Below the pieces are notes generated by a model, which saw nothing but the letters and a program-made list of their open reading frames with translations, made no database searches and was not told the origin of the DNA. Both the position numbers and the translations under genes were made by a program. Below, in pieces: positions 31,260-42,748 of a stretch of 64,000 nucleotides of DNA. The DNA comes from Brasenia schreberi (Eukaryota > Streptophyta > Magnoliopsida > Nymphaeales > Cabombaceae). Every line of letters starts with the position of its first letter. Position 1 is the first letter of the stretch. The stretch spans positions 7,797,501-7,861,500 of the forward strand of contig JAYKKT010000079.1 of the NCBI GenBank assembly GCA_036023115.1. The letters are read 5' to 3'.

Positions 31260-33410
31260 TGTTGCATGTGCACGAGAGTGTATCTATTTAAGCATGTGAA
31301 GCATGTAAGTCAGTTTTATACCACTGTACATAGCGTGTGGAAGTGTCAGCCAATATGTTCGCAAGAGCAAGCAAAAAAATTTAGATTCAACCTAATCAAG
31401 AATTTACTTGCAGATCTTACAAGGCGTGTCAAAATAGAATTTTGAGCATGATTTCTTCCTTGGAACCTTGACTCACGATACAATCTACTTGCAAGAAGCA
31501 GAAGGCAAAAACGAAGTCTTTCAGAGACTCAACTTTGAGTGCTCCTCATGTGATGTCGAGTAGGTTAGGTAAATAGGCTTAGCTAGGAGACAAGTCGTCT
31601 CAGTTTAGTGAAGGTTGGGTCAAGGTTCGTCCATGGAGAAATCTGATAGCCCTGGGTTCTAATCTAGGGCCTACGAGTATAGGCTGTAATCGGTTAGAGC
31701 AGGTCAATTTTGGCCAGAGGGCTTGATGCAGAATCGGCTGTGTATAATTGAATGAGATGGTTCGGTAGCGGCTCTGGGGGTAGTCGTGCTGGTAAGGTAT
31801 CGGCTAAGCCAACTAGTTGGGGCGAACAAAGGTGCAGCTACAAGTTTGGTTACTGGGATGAGCTAATGTAGTAGAGATCCCAACGTAAGAGGTAACGGCT
31901 TTATGTGAATTAAGGGATTGCTGGTACGGCAGTATATTGATTGCTAAATGGGATAAGATTCGTCAAGGGGCGATGGACTGATTTTTAGTGAAATGGCAGC
32001 AAGTAGCGGCACAAATCTATACACAAATAGCAACCTTGTAATCAATTTCAAGCACGCAGAGGTGCCAAAACTCAAACAGCCAGAAACCAAATTTTTGAGA
32101 GGCAAACACAGGTCTCTATGTCTATGAGACCAAATGCAATGTTAAAAGGCTTATGTAGAATGGTTGCAATATGTCGATGAGGAGCATGTGAAATACTCGA
32201 TAACACCTCCTAAATAAAAAAACGTTGTAGCTTATGATGCTGTGCAACAAATACTACCCAAGAATGTTTTGTGTGTGACAATTATGAGAGACTACGACTA
32301 GCAGGGAACTTCGGCACATGCATGGTCTAGATTGACTCAAAATATAGGTCTTGCCACATGAAGTTACAAGTGTCTGTTCTTTACGTAAGTTGTAAGCAAA
32401 TAAACTCAATGCGAACAGATCGGGATGCAATAATTATTTTGGACAATCGAAGGCAATGATGAGTAAATAATCTAGTAGCGGCAACATGAAGTTAGATGAT
32501 GAATAACACAACAGAAAGTTAGGAATGTAACCCAATAAAACTTCACACGTCAGGCACCAACCAATCTCTCACAAGCCTTATTGGCAACCACGTAATAGAG
32601 AGAGAAAGAGAGAGAACAAGTGGACATTTTATTGCAATGGGGTGAATCAATCAAGAGCACATGGAACGACTCTCTCCAAGGAGAGGGAAACAAGCTCAAT
32701 ACAAGTTGGAGCTCTCATGATGTTGATCAACTGCAAATGATTGAAATACATGGGAGGGCTCGGCCATGACCCCGATGCGTGGTGAGCAAAATCGGCATTT
32801 ATAGGTTGTCTTGGGTCGACCTTCAGGCAATATTGCTGTAAATCTTACATGGATATTCTAAGATTGACTACAAAAAGCAATGACACACAATTTTAAGGAA
32901 TTGTTGCTATGAAGATCCAGTAGAATTCTCCAAAATCGGAAATAAAAGGAAGAAAAGACAATTTAGAATTTTTCAGGTGCTTATCCTGTTCTTTCATGCT
33001 TTTTGCATACATTTGAGGTGGCAATGGGTAATGAGCCAAGGAAAATTTTCCTTTCACGATGCTCCACGGTTTTCTTCAACGATTATAGCCATGTGAAATG
33101 AATTGAGTCCTTCCCTTTCGAATCTGATATGGTGATGTTGATTTTGATAAACTTGCCAAATTCTGCAAGATACAGACCTTCAGCAATTCATTTTAGCATC
33201 TGGTATCTTGGCTCAAAGAAATCTTTATTTCTTGCCCAAAATACTCTCCTTTCCAATGTATATTGCTGTTTTGTCCTGAATATTAACAGAATGAGGTTGT
33301 TCATTTTCATTCTTGGCCATATGAATGTGTAGAGGTGGCTCTAACATTTGTGATTGTCCTGTCAGAGTCGAGATTGGAAAGTTCTGCGATCCGACCGATG
33401 TATGACAAGG
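31260..33410 (-). repeat. LTR-G1, family-G LTR lacking its first ~300 bp
   Basis: Collinear with LTR-G2 (42749-44650): examples are 32040-32340 with 43180-43490, 32465-32590 with 43770-43900 and 33130-33390 with 44380-44640. A TATA-like box (TATAAATG, minus) is at 32796-32803. The U3 start is missing: at about 33410 it runs directly into the middle of another G LTR (LTR-G3). Confidence 0.68.
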
Positions 33411-33644
33411 ATTGACGCTGACCCTAATGCGGGTCCGATGCATATTATTTAACACGGTAATGGCGAATTACCTAAAGGTTAAGACTATCGATGGCAATGA
33501 TGAGTAAAAAATGCAGTAGCGGTAACAAGATGTTAGATGAATGAATAACGAAAGTAGAAAGTTAGGAATGTCACCCAAGAAAACTTCATACATCAGGCAC
33601 CAACCCATCCCTCACGAGCCATCATTGCCACATCGTAAGAGAGA
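33411..33644 (-). repeat. LTR-G3, left part (interrupted by copia F)
   Basis: Matches LTR-G2 at 43680-43915 (gacgctgaccctaatg..., aggcaccaacccatc...). It continues at 37855 after the copia element. The final ~900 bp of the LTR are missing. Confidence 0.68.
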
Positions 33645-33923
33645 TGATGAAATAGAAATTGGAAAAGGTAGGGCAAAACGGAAAGGAGACAAAGAACCAA
33701 AAAAAACTTTTCTCTCACTAAAGAAAAATTAAATTCTACGTAAATTAAACAACAAAAAGCAAAACAAAGTTAGCACCACTTCTTAAGAGTTCTCTACACA
33801 ATTACTACACTCCCTAAAAAATAAGAAATTATACGTAACACCATCCCGTTATCTTTACCACTCCTAAAGTTTAGCATCATACCTAAAAACAAAACTACCT
33901 ACAACTTAAAGCACCATCCAACA
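33645..33923 (-). repeat. 3' LTR of copia element F
   Basis: About 279 bp, longer than its partner because of extra A-rich sequence near 33670-33760. It ends CCAACA on plus, as its partner does. Confidence 0.78.
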
Positions 33924-34139
33924 ATACTCTCCGATGATGCAGAATTTTTCAATACCGAAATAAGCTCTAAACTTGACAAATTTTTGACAAAAAAGAGCTT
34001 TTGTGAATCCATTCCTCATTTGATCATTTGTGGAGTAATACTTGAAAATAATTATGCCATCTCCAATTGCATCATGAGTAAAATGATGATGAATCTCGAT
34101 TTGCTTTGTTCTTTCATGAAATACTAGATTTTTTTCCAT
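33924..34139 (-). pseudogene. RNase H C-terminus of copia element F
   Basis: Reads VFHERTKQIEIHHHFTHD, then STNDQMRNGFTKALFCQKFVKFRAYFGI. This is the copia RNase H tail (HxRTKHIDxxxHFIR ... DQxADxxTKxL), with ADIL replaced by RNGF. It is followed by the 3' LTR. Confidence 0.82.
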
Positions 34140-35470
34140 TAATATAGTTGCCTTGTTATCACAAAATATTTATATTGTTTTTAGCTTGTTTCACATGCAC
34201 ATCTTCTAAGATTCTTCTCATCTATATTGCTTGACATATTGCTGATGGGACAATATATTAAGTTGAAGCCTGCTTTTTCTAACTCTATGAAATGGCTCCA
34301 TATCCAAGAATAAATATGAACCTGCTTGTGCTTTTCTAACCTATAGTTGAACCTACCCAATCACTATCAATAAAACTAGTTAAATTAAAATTATTTGTAG
34401 GTTTATACCATATCCCGCAATTAGATGTAGACAGAATATAATGCAAGACCACTTTGCTGCCCCTAAATGATGCATTGATAGATTTTGCATAAATCTAGAT
34501 ATCTAACTGATTAGAAATAATATATCTTGATAGGTATGAGACAAATACATAAATTATCCAAAATATTTTTCCTTAGCCTTGAGAGTTTCATCGTCATAGT
34601 TAGCTTTTCATATGTATTCATAGGAGTAGAGACACCCTTACATTTCATTATATTAAAAAAATTTAATAGGTTTAAAGTATACTTTTCTTATGAAACAAAA
34701 ATAACATCACAAGTTTGTTTAATCTGAAGTCTAAGGGAAAATGCAATAGACCCAAAACGGTTACTTCAAAGGCATTCATCATACGTTTTTAAATTTCCTC
34801 AACAAGCCCGGCCAGTGAACTCCTATATAATATCATCAACATATACACTCACGATAATAATATCACTGTCATTTACTTTGTATACAAATAGGTTCATTTC
34901 CAAATTTTTTAAAAATATCTTGCTTTCTTCAACCTATAAAAACTTTTTTAAAAACCTTTTTCATTTAACCACTAAAATAAAGATATCAAACTGAAAAACC
35001 TTCCAATGAAACTGAGCGGCCACTAATAAAATAATACTAATAGCTTCAAATCTTATCACGGGTGAAAAAGTTTCAAAAAAACCAACCCCTTTTTTTTAAA
35101 TAACCTTTAACATCTAATCTTGATTTATATTGGATATATTACCGTTTCCCGAAATACCTATTTGATGCCAATTGCATCATTTTTTGGTGACACATATACT
35201 AGCTTATGTGTTTCATGTTTTTCAATTGCATGCATCTCTTTTTCTATTGACTTTCTCTATGGTTCATCATAACCGTTGGTTCTACAACCATCAAAGAAAG
35301 TGTAGTTTTATAAATTTCATTAACCTTATCTTTGTTGGTGGAGCGACTCTTTTTCATTTTGGGGCTCTTTTGACTCAAATTCATCTTCAAAAGAGGCCAT
35401 GTGCTGATTTTGATTTTTGTCTCATTTTCAAAAACTGTTTTCATAAAAAATGGCATCACATTGAATAATT
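34140..35470 (-). pseudogene. Reverse transcriptase region of copia element F, many stops
   Basis: In short frames the minus strand retains YVDD (34832-34843), followed two codons later by a stop (34823-34825), and a following stretch resembling FEMTDLGxLxYFLG (read as FEVTVLGLLHF). The remainder is too broken to follow base by base, but placement between integrase and RNase H fits. Confidence 0.65.
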
Positions 35471-35823
35471 ATTTTTTAGATATAGGATTATATAAACAAT
35501 AACCTTTCAAAACATCAGAATATCCAACAAATACATATTTTTTGCTCTTTTTAACCATTTAAGAGCACTCATTTGAGTCAATTAAAGCATGAGAAATGCA
35601 TCCAAAAATATGTAAGTTAATCACATTAGGTTTTGTATTTCCACCAAGCTTCATAGGGAGTTTGGTTATTAAGTTGGCAAAATATTAAGAATATAAACTA
35701 ATGTTGCTCCTACTTCTGCCCTAAAATCATTTGAAAGATGACTTTCACTTAACATACTTTGAGCCATTTCTATAATCATTTTGTTTATCCTTTCTACAAC
35801 CTTATTTTCTGTCTTTCTTACTG

Positions 35824-36213
35824 TTAGTTGTCAGTGTATGGCATTTTGCTTACAAAATTTAATACACAAAAATTCACCACCTTTGTTAATATAAAGAACT
35901 TAATGTGCACCAATGTAAATACTTTAAACTCTTTAATTTTAGCAACTACATTTGACTTATTTGTAAGAAAATCCACCCAACTCATACACGTGAAGTCATC
36001 AATAAAGAGCAAAAAGTATTTACTTTTATTCAAAGACAATGTTTTCATAGGGCCACAAATATATGCATGAACTAATTTAAGAAGTCTTTTTGCTTTCCAT
36101 GCTTTTTCAATCGAAAATGATAATTTATGATATTTTTCATAAATGCATACTTCACAAAAATCAGTTTGAAAATTAACAATTGGTAAACAAGAGACCATAC
36201 TTTTCTGACTCAA
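35824..36213 (-). pseudogene. Integrase (GAG-pre-integrase plus rve start) of copia element F
   Basis: 130 residues with CEVCIYEKYHKLSF (zinc-binding C..C, gKxxxxSF), then LLKLVHAYICGPMKT and KYFLLFIDDFTCMSWVDFL, KSNVVAKIKEFK. The first catalytic Asp of the DDE core (normally HxDICGPM) is replaced by Tyr in HAYICGPM. The second Asp region (RSDRGGEF) is not preserved in this frame. Confidence 0.8.
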
Positions 36214-37340
36214 TAATTTTAACCCATTAAAATATAGATGGCCATAGCATGTATGTCATTTACTACTCCATAACATTTGCAACTAAGGTACAATCATTCA
36301 AACATGACAATGGAAGATAAAACATTCTATTATGTACTATATTTGACTTAGCAAAAAAATTATCCATTTTCTGTTTTCCTATTTTTACATGCATGGATGT
36401 CAAAAGTAACTATAAATCCTTTCTGAATTATTTGAGACACACTAAACAAATTATGATCCTGATCATGAGTATAATAAGCATCATGAATCAAAACTTGTAT
36501 ACCTAACTTTAACTTTACAATAATTGTGTCCTTTCCATCAACCTTTACTCAATTGTTATCTCCAAGCCAAACATGCAGCTTCACAATATTTATGAATGAT
36601 GTAAAACAATTCTTTGTCTCCTATGATATGATTATTGCAACTACTATCTATAAACTAAAGATCATTTCTACTATTATTGACATCTACACGTCATAAAAAT
36701 ATTAGCTTCCTTTCCAGTAAAATTAAAATTTTGTTTGGCTTTTTGAAAACAATTTGCTTCAATATGTCGAAACCTTTTACGAAAGTAACATTGTTTTGTC
36801 TTAAAAATTTGTTGAAGTTACCTTTGTCTCCACTTTTCTTTTCCTCATTAAAATCCACCTTACATTGCCTCATCCACAATCACGAGTGCTATTTCAATAG
36901 CCACTTCGACCTCAACCTCTTCTTTTTCCTCTACTAAACCCTTCACCATTCTTTTCCTTGCTTGAAGTTTTAACCTTAGACTGAAATGCTTGCTCTACGA
37001 TTTTTTTGGTCTATCTATTCAATCTTTCTTCATCACAACATGATCAAATTTATGAGGCAAACTTCTCAAAACTTTTTCTATAACTTTTGATCATTAATAT
37101 TCTCACTGAAGTCCTCATATGATTAATAATAGTATAAAGATGAGAAAATTCATCTGACTCTACCTTTCATAGAAAAGGTCTCAAACTCTCTATGTAGGGT
37201 TTGGAATTTTACAATAGTTACCTTATTGTCTCCATGATATTTTTACTTCAAAATAGCTCATACATCCTTTGAAGTCTTGGCATTTGCAATACATGAGAAT
37301 ATTGATTCAGTAATAGCTTGTTATATCACAAGCAAGGCTT

Positions 37341-37586
37341 TCACATCCTTCTTTCAAGATTCTTTGAATTTAGATTTTCAACTTTGTTTTCCTTTTCTTC
37401 GAAGTCGTATCCTACAAAATCCATTAAATCCTGCAAAATAAAAAATGTTTGCATCTTGATGCTCCAAAAATCATAATTTTCTTCATTAATAAGGACAAGG
37501 GACTGAGATAGACTAAGCATGTTATGATTATTTGTTATGATTATTTGCCATGCTAAATCTTTCCAAGTCCACTCTTGCTTCAACAA
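37341..37586 (-). pseudogene. gag N-terminus of copia element F
   Basis: LVLINEENYDFWSIKMQTFFILQDLMDFVGYDFEE matches the conserved copia gag start (NYxxWxxxMxxxLxxxxLWxxV). It begins about 20 bp inside the primer-binding site. Later gag and the zinc knuckle are degenerate (36.2-37.3 kb). Confidence 0.78.
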
Positions 37587-37606
37587 TGGTTTAGATCAAA
37601 CCCAAT

Positions 37607-37618
37607 GCTCTAATACCA
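37607..37618 (-). other. Primer-binding site of copia element F
   Basis: Minus TGGTATTAGAGC, one mismatch from the initiator-Met type TGGTATCAGAGC used by most plant copia elements; immediately inside the 5' LTR. Confidence 0.75.
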
Positions 37619-37622
37619 AAAT

Positions 37623-37854
37623 TGATGAAGAAGACAACTTTTTTCTCATTAAAGTTTGCATACATTTAAAGAATAAAAAGAAGTTAGCACCACTTCCTAA
37701 AAGTTCTCCATACTCTCTAAAAATTCTCTACAACCACTACACTCCCTAAAAAATAGGAATTATAAATAACTCTATCCCACTGCTTTTACCACTCCTAAAG
37801 TTTAGCATCACACCTAAAAATAAAGTCACACACAACCTATAGCATTAACCAACA
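37623..37854 (-). repeat. 5' LTR of copia element F
   Basis: 232 bp, minus TGTTGGTTAATG ... CTTCATCA; adjacent to the primer-binding site. Confidence 0.8.
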
Positions 37855-38651
37855 AGAGAGAGAGAGTGGAAGAATTAGTGGATGTTTTATTAAAATGGGT
37901 AAACTCAATTAACAACAAATGGAAACACTTCTCTCCAAAGGGAGGAAAAACAAATACAAGGCAAAGCTCATGATGCTGATTAACTGAAGGTGATGGGAAT
38001 ACTTGTGGAGCTGAATCATGACCCCGATGATTGGCACACATCGGTATTTATAAGCAGTATCAAGTCTACCTTCAAAAGGAAATTTCGTTGTAAATCTTTC
38101 ATGAATCTTTTCATATTGATTCCAAAAGGCAATGAGGCACAATATGAGGGAATTATTGTTAAGAAAAACCTGTAGAGTTCTTCAAAATGAAAACAGTTCA
38201 TTTTCATTTTGGCCGTGTGAATGTGGTGAGGTGGCTCGAACCTTAGTGGTTGTCCTCTTTTGTTTGAATCGAGATCAGAAAGATCGTTAACCAATCAAAG
38301 TTACCTTAGACATGGTGCTTACCCTCACACATGTCATCACAATCTAGTGTTTAAAGAAGTCTACAAGCTTGTACTTCGATTTCTTCCATATTTCATGGAG
38401 GGAACTTCACAATGATAGGGAATACATCTCCTTTTTGGTTCTCCTTCCTTGAATCCTTCCTTTTTTTCTTTTATTTTTGGGCCCATCATGAATGTGAGTC
38501 GCCACCATGGCGTGCATATAGCTAACGTGCAGATAACATATGGCAGAGAGAGCATCCTAGTCAATTTCAACATTGCCACTTTACCTCCTTTACTTGAATT
38601 GGCAGCCATGAACCATGCAATTTTCATGTCCATGTTCATCTCTTAATAACA
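37855..38651 (-). repeat. LTR-G3, right part
   Basis: Matches LTR-G2 from about 43920 to 44966, including a TATA-like box (TATAAATA, minus, 38045-38052) and the LTR start TGTTATTAAGAGATG at 38651. Together with 33411-33644 it forms one LTR, probably the 3' LTR of the family-G element at 38652-42748. Confidence 0.7.
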
Positions 38652-41600
38652 AGTATCGAGCTTGCCAATTAAGGATGAAAAGCATTTCATATGACCATTT
38701 CTCGTCCCAGTATACCATGAGGTTAGATTAAAATTTTGGTTGATCCTCATCCCATGTGCTCTAAGTAATGATTTGGGTCAGACGTAAACCTTGCCTTACG
38801 AATCTGAAATGAATCACAAGTTGAAGTTCGAACTAGTTCTTGTGCTTTGTAGATCCGGTGTAGTTCCATTTTGTCTTTATGGATAAGGATCACCCCTGAT
38901 ATTTCCAATTAATTATTTTAGAACCAATTTAATCAAAATGTAAAGTAACATAGGAAAATTTTGAATGTTTATGGATGGTCTTTTTTTGACATCAACCAAG
39001 ACCAACTTGATTAATGACAAATTAGTAATCACCAATATTTGACTCACTTGGAAGGATTTAGAGAATAGTAAACTCTTATCAATCTCAATCTTTTCTTATA
39101 TGTCATGGTTCTTAAGGGTAGGTATCATGGTGTCTTGTTATGGACTGTCCATGAATCAGCCCACGTCTTAGATTGCAAGACAAAAGGGAAATATTACAAG
39201 AGGCTATTGGTAAAAAGGTGGGTCTTTTTCACGAAAAGATTTGGTTGAGTAAGCCTCCTTCAGATGCCTTAGGTTCCTTAAGGTTTCTAAATGTTGGACT
39301 TTGTGAGTTACTAGGATCCGCATCAATCCATAGACCCATTCTCTTGCAAGGGCTCGAGCACGGGTCTTTGTTTTTTCCTTGAGTCTCTTACTGACATCCT
39401 CAAGATACCATACATATTCAACTCTTAACCCTTAGACCCAATTTTTACTTGTCTTTGTGATTAAATGAACTCGATAGCATTGGGAAAGAGATGGAACATT
39501 TACCCAACTTGATAGAGTGCATCACATCCAAAGGAGTGAGTTCGGTGTGATGGCACGCCATAGAGACAAATGGCCTAGTGGGACACAGAAGGATGTCGTG
39601 AGTTGGAAAGTCTGCCTAATGAAACATAAACAAAGTGTAACACACCGTGGCTTTGTGAAGTGGACACGGAAAGAGAGATGGCGGAGCTCCCAAAAATCTT
39701 TATGAAGTATGGAGACACTAGAGAAGAGTGCCAAATGATCGAGAAAGCCTGGTGAAACTAAATGGATATGCCAACCATGGGATCAGGTTATAATCAATTA
39801 GCTTGGTGGTGCTAACAGAAATACAATAGGGCATCCCTCACAACACCTACAGACCTCAAAAATACATAAAAGCTTCAACATGATCAAGTATGAAGGTGTC
39901 TCACTATGGAAATAAAACAACATGAAAATAATGTTAACAGAAAACATATCATGCCAAAACACATGGAGCATGCTGTGAGCGATGGAGTGAAGTGTGAACT
40001 TGAGGCATGAAAGTGTGCAACTAAAAATGTGAGTGTAAGGCGAAAGAGTGAAAATAAAGAGAGAGAGCTAGACTCTAAGACTAAAAGGGCTATAGCTTAA
40101 TTCCTAAGACAACTCTAAAGAAAAGAAAAGATGCTTCAACTTATAGAAAGTGAAAATGTTAAAAGAGAGAAAAAGACTACAAAAGTATTGAAAGAAACAA
40201 TGAAGAATGATCCAGCTCATCTTGAGTTAACTTCTAACATGACACATGATAGAACTTTGTGAAAACAAAGAATTTATGTTGCCAACCCATCTATTATGGA
40301 AAAAAAGACAGTTGTTGTTGTTATTACTCCAACTTATAGAAAAATAAGTTTTTTATCAAACGATGGTTATGACATGAATCTATGGCTGGTGGAAGGTATA
40401 ATAAGGGATGTTAAATGCTAGTGGGATCAAGGGTTAGTTGGTGCCAATGGGACAAAAGTAGTTCCTCAAGTAATGCCATGGATGAGAGGGACAATACATA
40501 TGACCAAGGGTGTGGAGTGACTATAAGGTGCACTACAAATGATACCTTGGTGGGATGTCCGAATGAAGATGAGATGGTGTGGACGACGTGCCTTTTGAGA
40601 TGGATGGAGTGTGAGTGATCCGCTTGATGGGACAAATAGTATCTCATACTTGACCTGTCAAAACACTATGGTAAAAAGTATGATTCTAGTACAAGCAAAA
40701 AAGGGATGAAAAGATAGACCCAATCACACTAGGACAAGAACATGAATGTCCTTTTATAGGTGATCAAAGCTTATATGTTGGTTTTAAAAAATTATAAAAG
40801 GGTATTTGAACCACTCTTGTTGATAGAGCTCATCAACTTGAATCTAGCTATACAAATTATTTCCATGTAAACTCTCCATCTCAAAGCACTAGTCAAAGAA
40901 AAGGACAATCCAACCTTAGCAATTAAAAGCATGATTTTTAAATAATATAAAATACCATCTACCAACCAGTAGACAAGCATATAGACTCCTCAATCTTAGA
41001 GGAGAAGCATGGGTCCCTTCTAAAATGCGATGGTCTCATACGTATTAGCAATAACATTCCAAGTAAAAAACATATACACAATGGAACCTTGCTCATTCCT
41101 TTTTAAAGTGTCCTAAGTGTACATAAAGTTAGAAATTTTCTTTTCTTTATTTTTTAGCCTTTTCTTTTTACACATCTATTTTGAAATATATGAATAAGGA
41201 ACATATACAAAAAGTAGACTCAAAATCTATCAAAGAACACCATACTATACATAATGGTCTTAAAGAGGTAGGTCAAAATTTAGGTTGGGATAGCTTCCAT
41301 ACCTCGACATATCTAATGCACAACTTAGTCCTAATATGAAGAATAAGACCATGGAGGACATGTGTTATCCTTACATCATATGTGTGCAAATAAATAGTGG
41401 TGAAACTATTATACTAGGTTTTGTGTGATGTGATGGTAGAGAGATATAACTAATCATATGTTACTTACCAAGCACTAGCAACTAGGTTTATAACTAAAAT
41501 GGAATCATCAAAACACATTAAAATGGGTACCACCTAAACTCAAGAGGAATTTTATGACTTATATAAATGTCTTGTACTTTACAACCATTGTTGGAGTATT

Positions 41601-42748
41601 CAAAGACTAGTAGGGATAGTGGGATCTCAAACTCCAAAGGAGAGACTAATACAAAGTTGATGATTGCACTAGCTCAGGTCTTAAAACTCTTGAAGTACAT
41701 TTTCTAAGTATGGTTGATACCCTCACTTGAGAGCACGTTGTTACTTCCAAGTGTCATCATCCTAAAGATATTCATTTGGAAAAGCATCACATACTAGGAC
41801 CTAATCATATAGGGGTAGATTGGCTACATGATTAGCAAGGGTTTTTCCTTTGATAGACTTGTGGGACTGGTACTAAAGGTCATACTGTGAGTAGTAACTC
41901 CCTTTAAATTACCTACTAAGATAAGCTTCTCGAAAAAATACCCAATTAAGTATAAGTTATAGATTACTCAAACATTGAAGAATAATATGTATTAGAAGAA
42001 CTTTTGAGTTGTCAAACGCTGACATTAGACTTCTATTCTCCAATCAATTATACTTTTACTCATATCTCATTAGGGTTTTCAATATAATATATCCCGAGTT
42101 CAATTTTTTCTCATCCTTATATTGTACAAGGCGGGCTCCTAAGGCTGACCCATAAATAAATAAGTTATGCCTTGGCATAAGGGATCAAAGGATAAGGGGA
42201 CTTACTAAGTACTCTTTTTGCCAACCAAAGGATCACTAACACTTGTAATCCCTTCGAAAGTGATATTTTTGCTCAATAACCACCTGAATGTTCACATCTC
42301 TTAGCTAAGTTAGAGATAAACCTTCATAAGTCTTGCAATCAATCTTGGCTTCTAAGTTGGGATACATTGGATGATAACACCATGTTGTTGATGCTCATAC
42401 CTTAAAATGGCTGACTTCTACACTCCTTTGGTTGACCATATGACCTATGAGCTTGCTAGACTCAATACAAAAGACACACTTGAAGGGGTTTGACTTTAGG
42501 TTATACTAATATAACCAATCAAGCCTAGGTGAGACTATTTTTTTATTTGACTAAGATTCCATCCATATAAACCTCCATGAGCTTGATAGGTTTTCGGTTG
42601 AAAGAACTCATATTGTCAAACTAAGTGAAGGTCTTATCCTATTGGAAAGTGGAACTCAAGGAAATTCTGAGACAAGGACACTACTTCTCCCTTTGACTAG
42701 GGGTTATAATGATGAATAAAGATCATCTTGGATTGAAAATTCAAGCAA
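38652..42748 (-). mobile_element. Family-G Tat-like element, internal remnant
   Basis: On the minus strand the RT end is readable near 42420-42520 (KSNPFKCVFCIESSKLIGHMV, matching NPxKCxFGVxxxKxLGFMV). The first RNase H/tether lies near 41830-41960, where plus-strand word order matches element A at 3730-3900, and the second RNase H near 41430-41640. gag and protease are missing between the LTR end (42749) and RT. 38.7-41.4 kb should hold integrase, but I could not read secure motifs. No uninterrupted coding frame remains; short open frames at 39173, 39517 and 40411 have no recognised homology. Confidence 0.55.

Larger units (their letters stand above)
33645..37854 (-). mobile_element. Element F: Ty1/copia retrotransposon nested in LTR-G3
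   Basis: Short LTRs flank the unit: 37623-37854 (5', minus) and 33645-33923 (3', minus), both starting TGTTGG on the minus strand and sharing the stretches gttagcaccacttc, actccctaaaaaata and accactcctaaagtttagcatca. AGAGA flanks both ends (33640-33644, 37855-37859), although it lies in a GA-rich region. A primer-binding site (minus TGGTATTAGAGC) is at 37607-37618. The coding order gag, integrase, RT, RNase H (minus) is copia-type. Every domain carries stops or shifts. Confidence 0.85.

Noticed and set aside
33541..33732. 63-aa plus-strand frame rich in Lys/Arg
   Set aside because: It spans the LTR-G3/copia LTR junction, so it is an accident of the insertion.
39173..39734. Short open frames between LTR-G3 and the G internal region
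   Set aside because: No motif recognised; likely decayed integrase region or unrelated insertion, so no gene was called.
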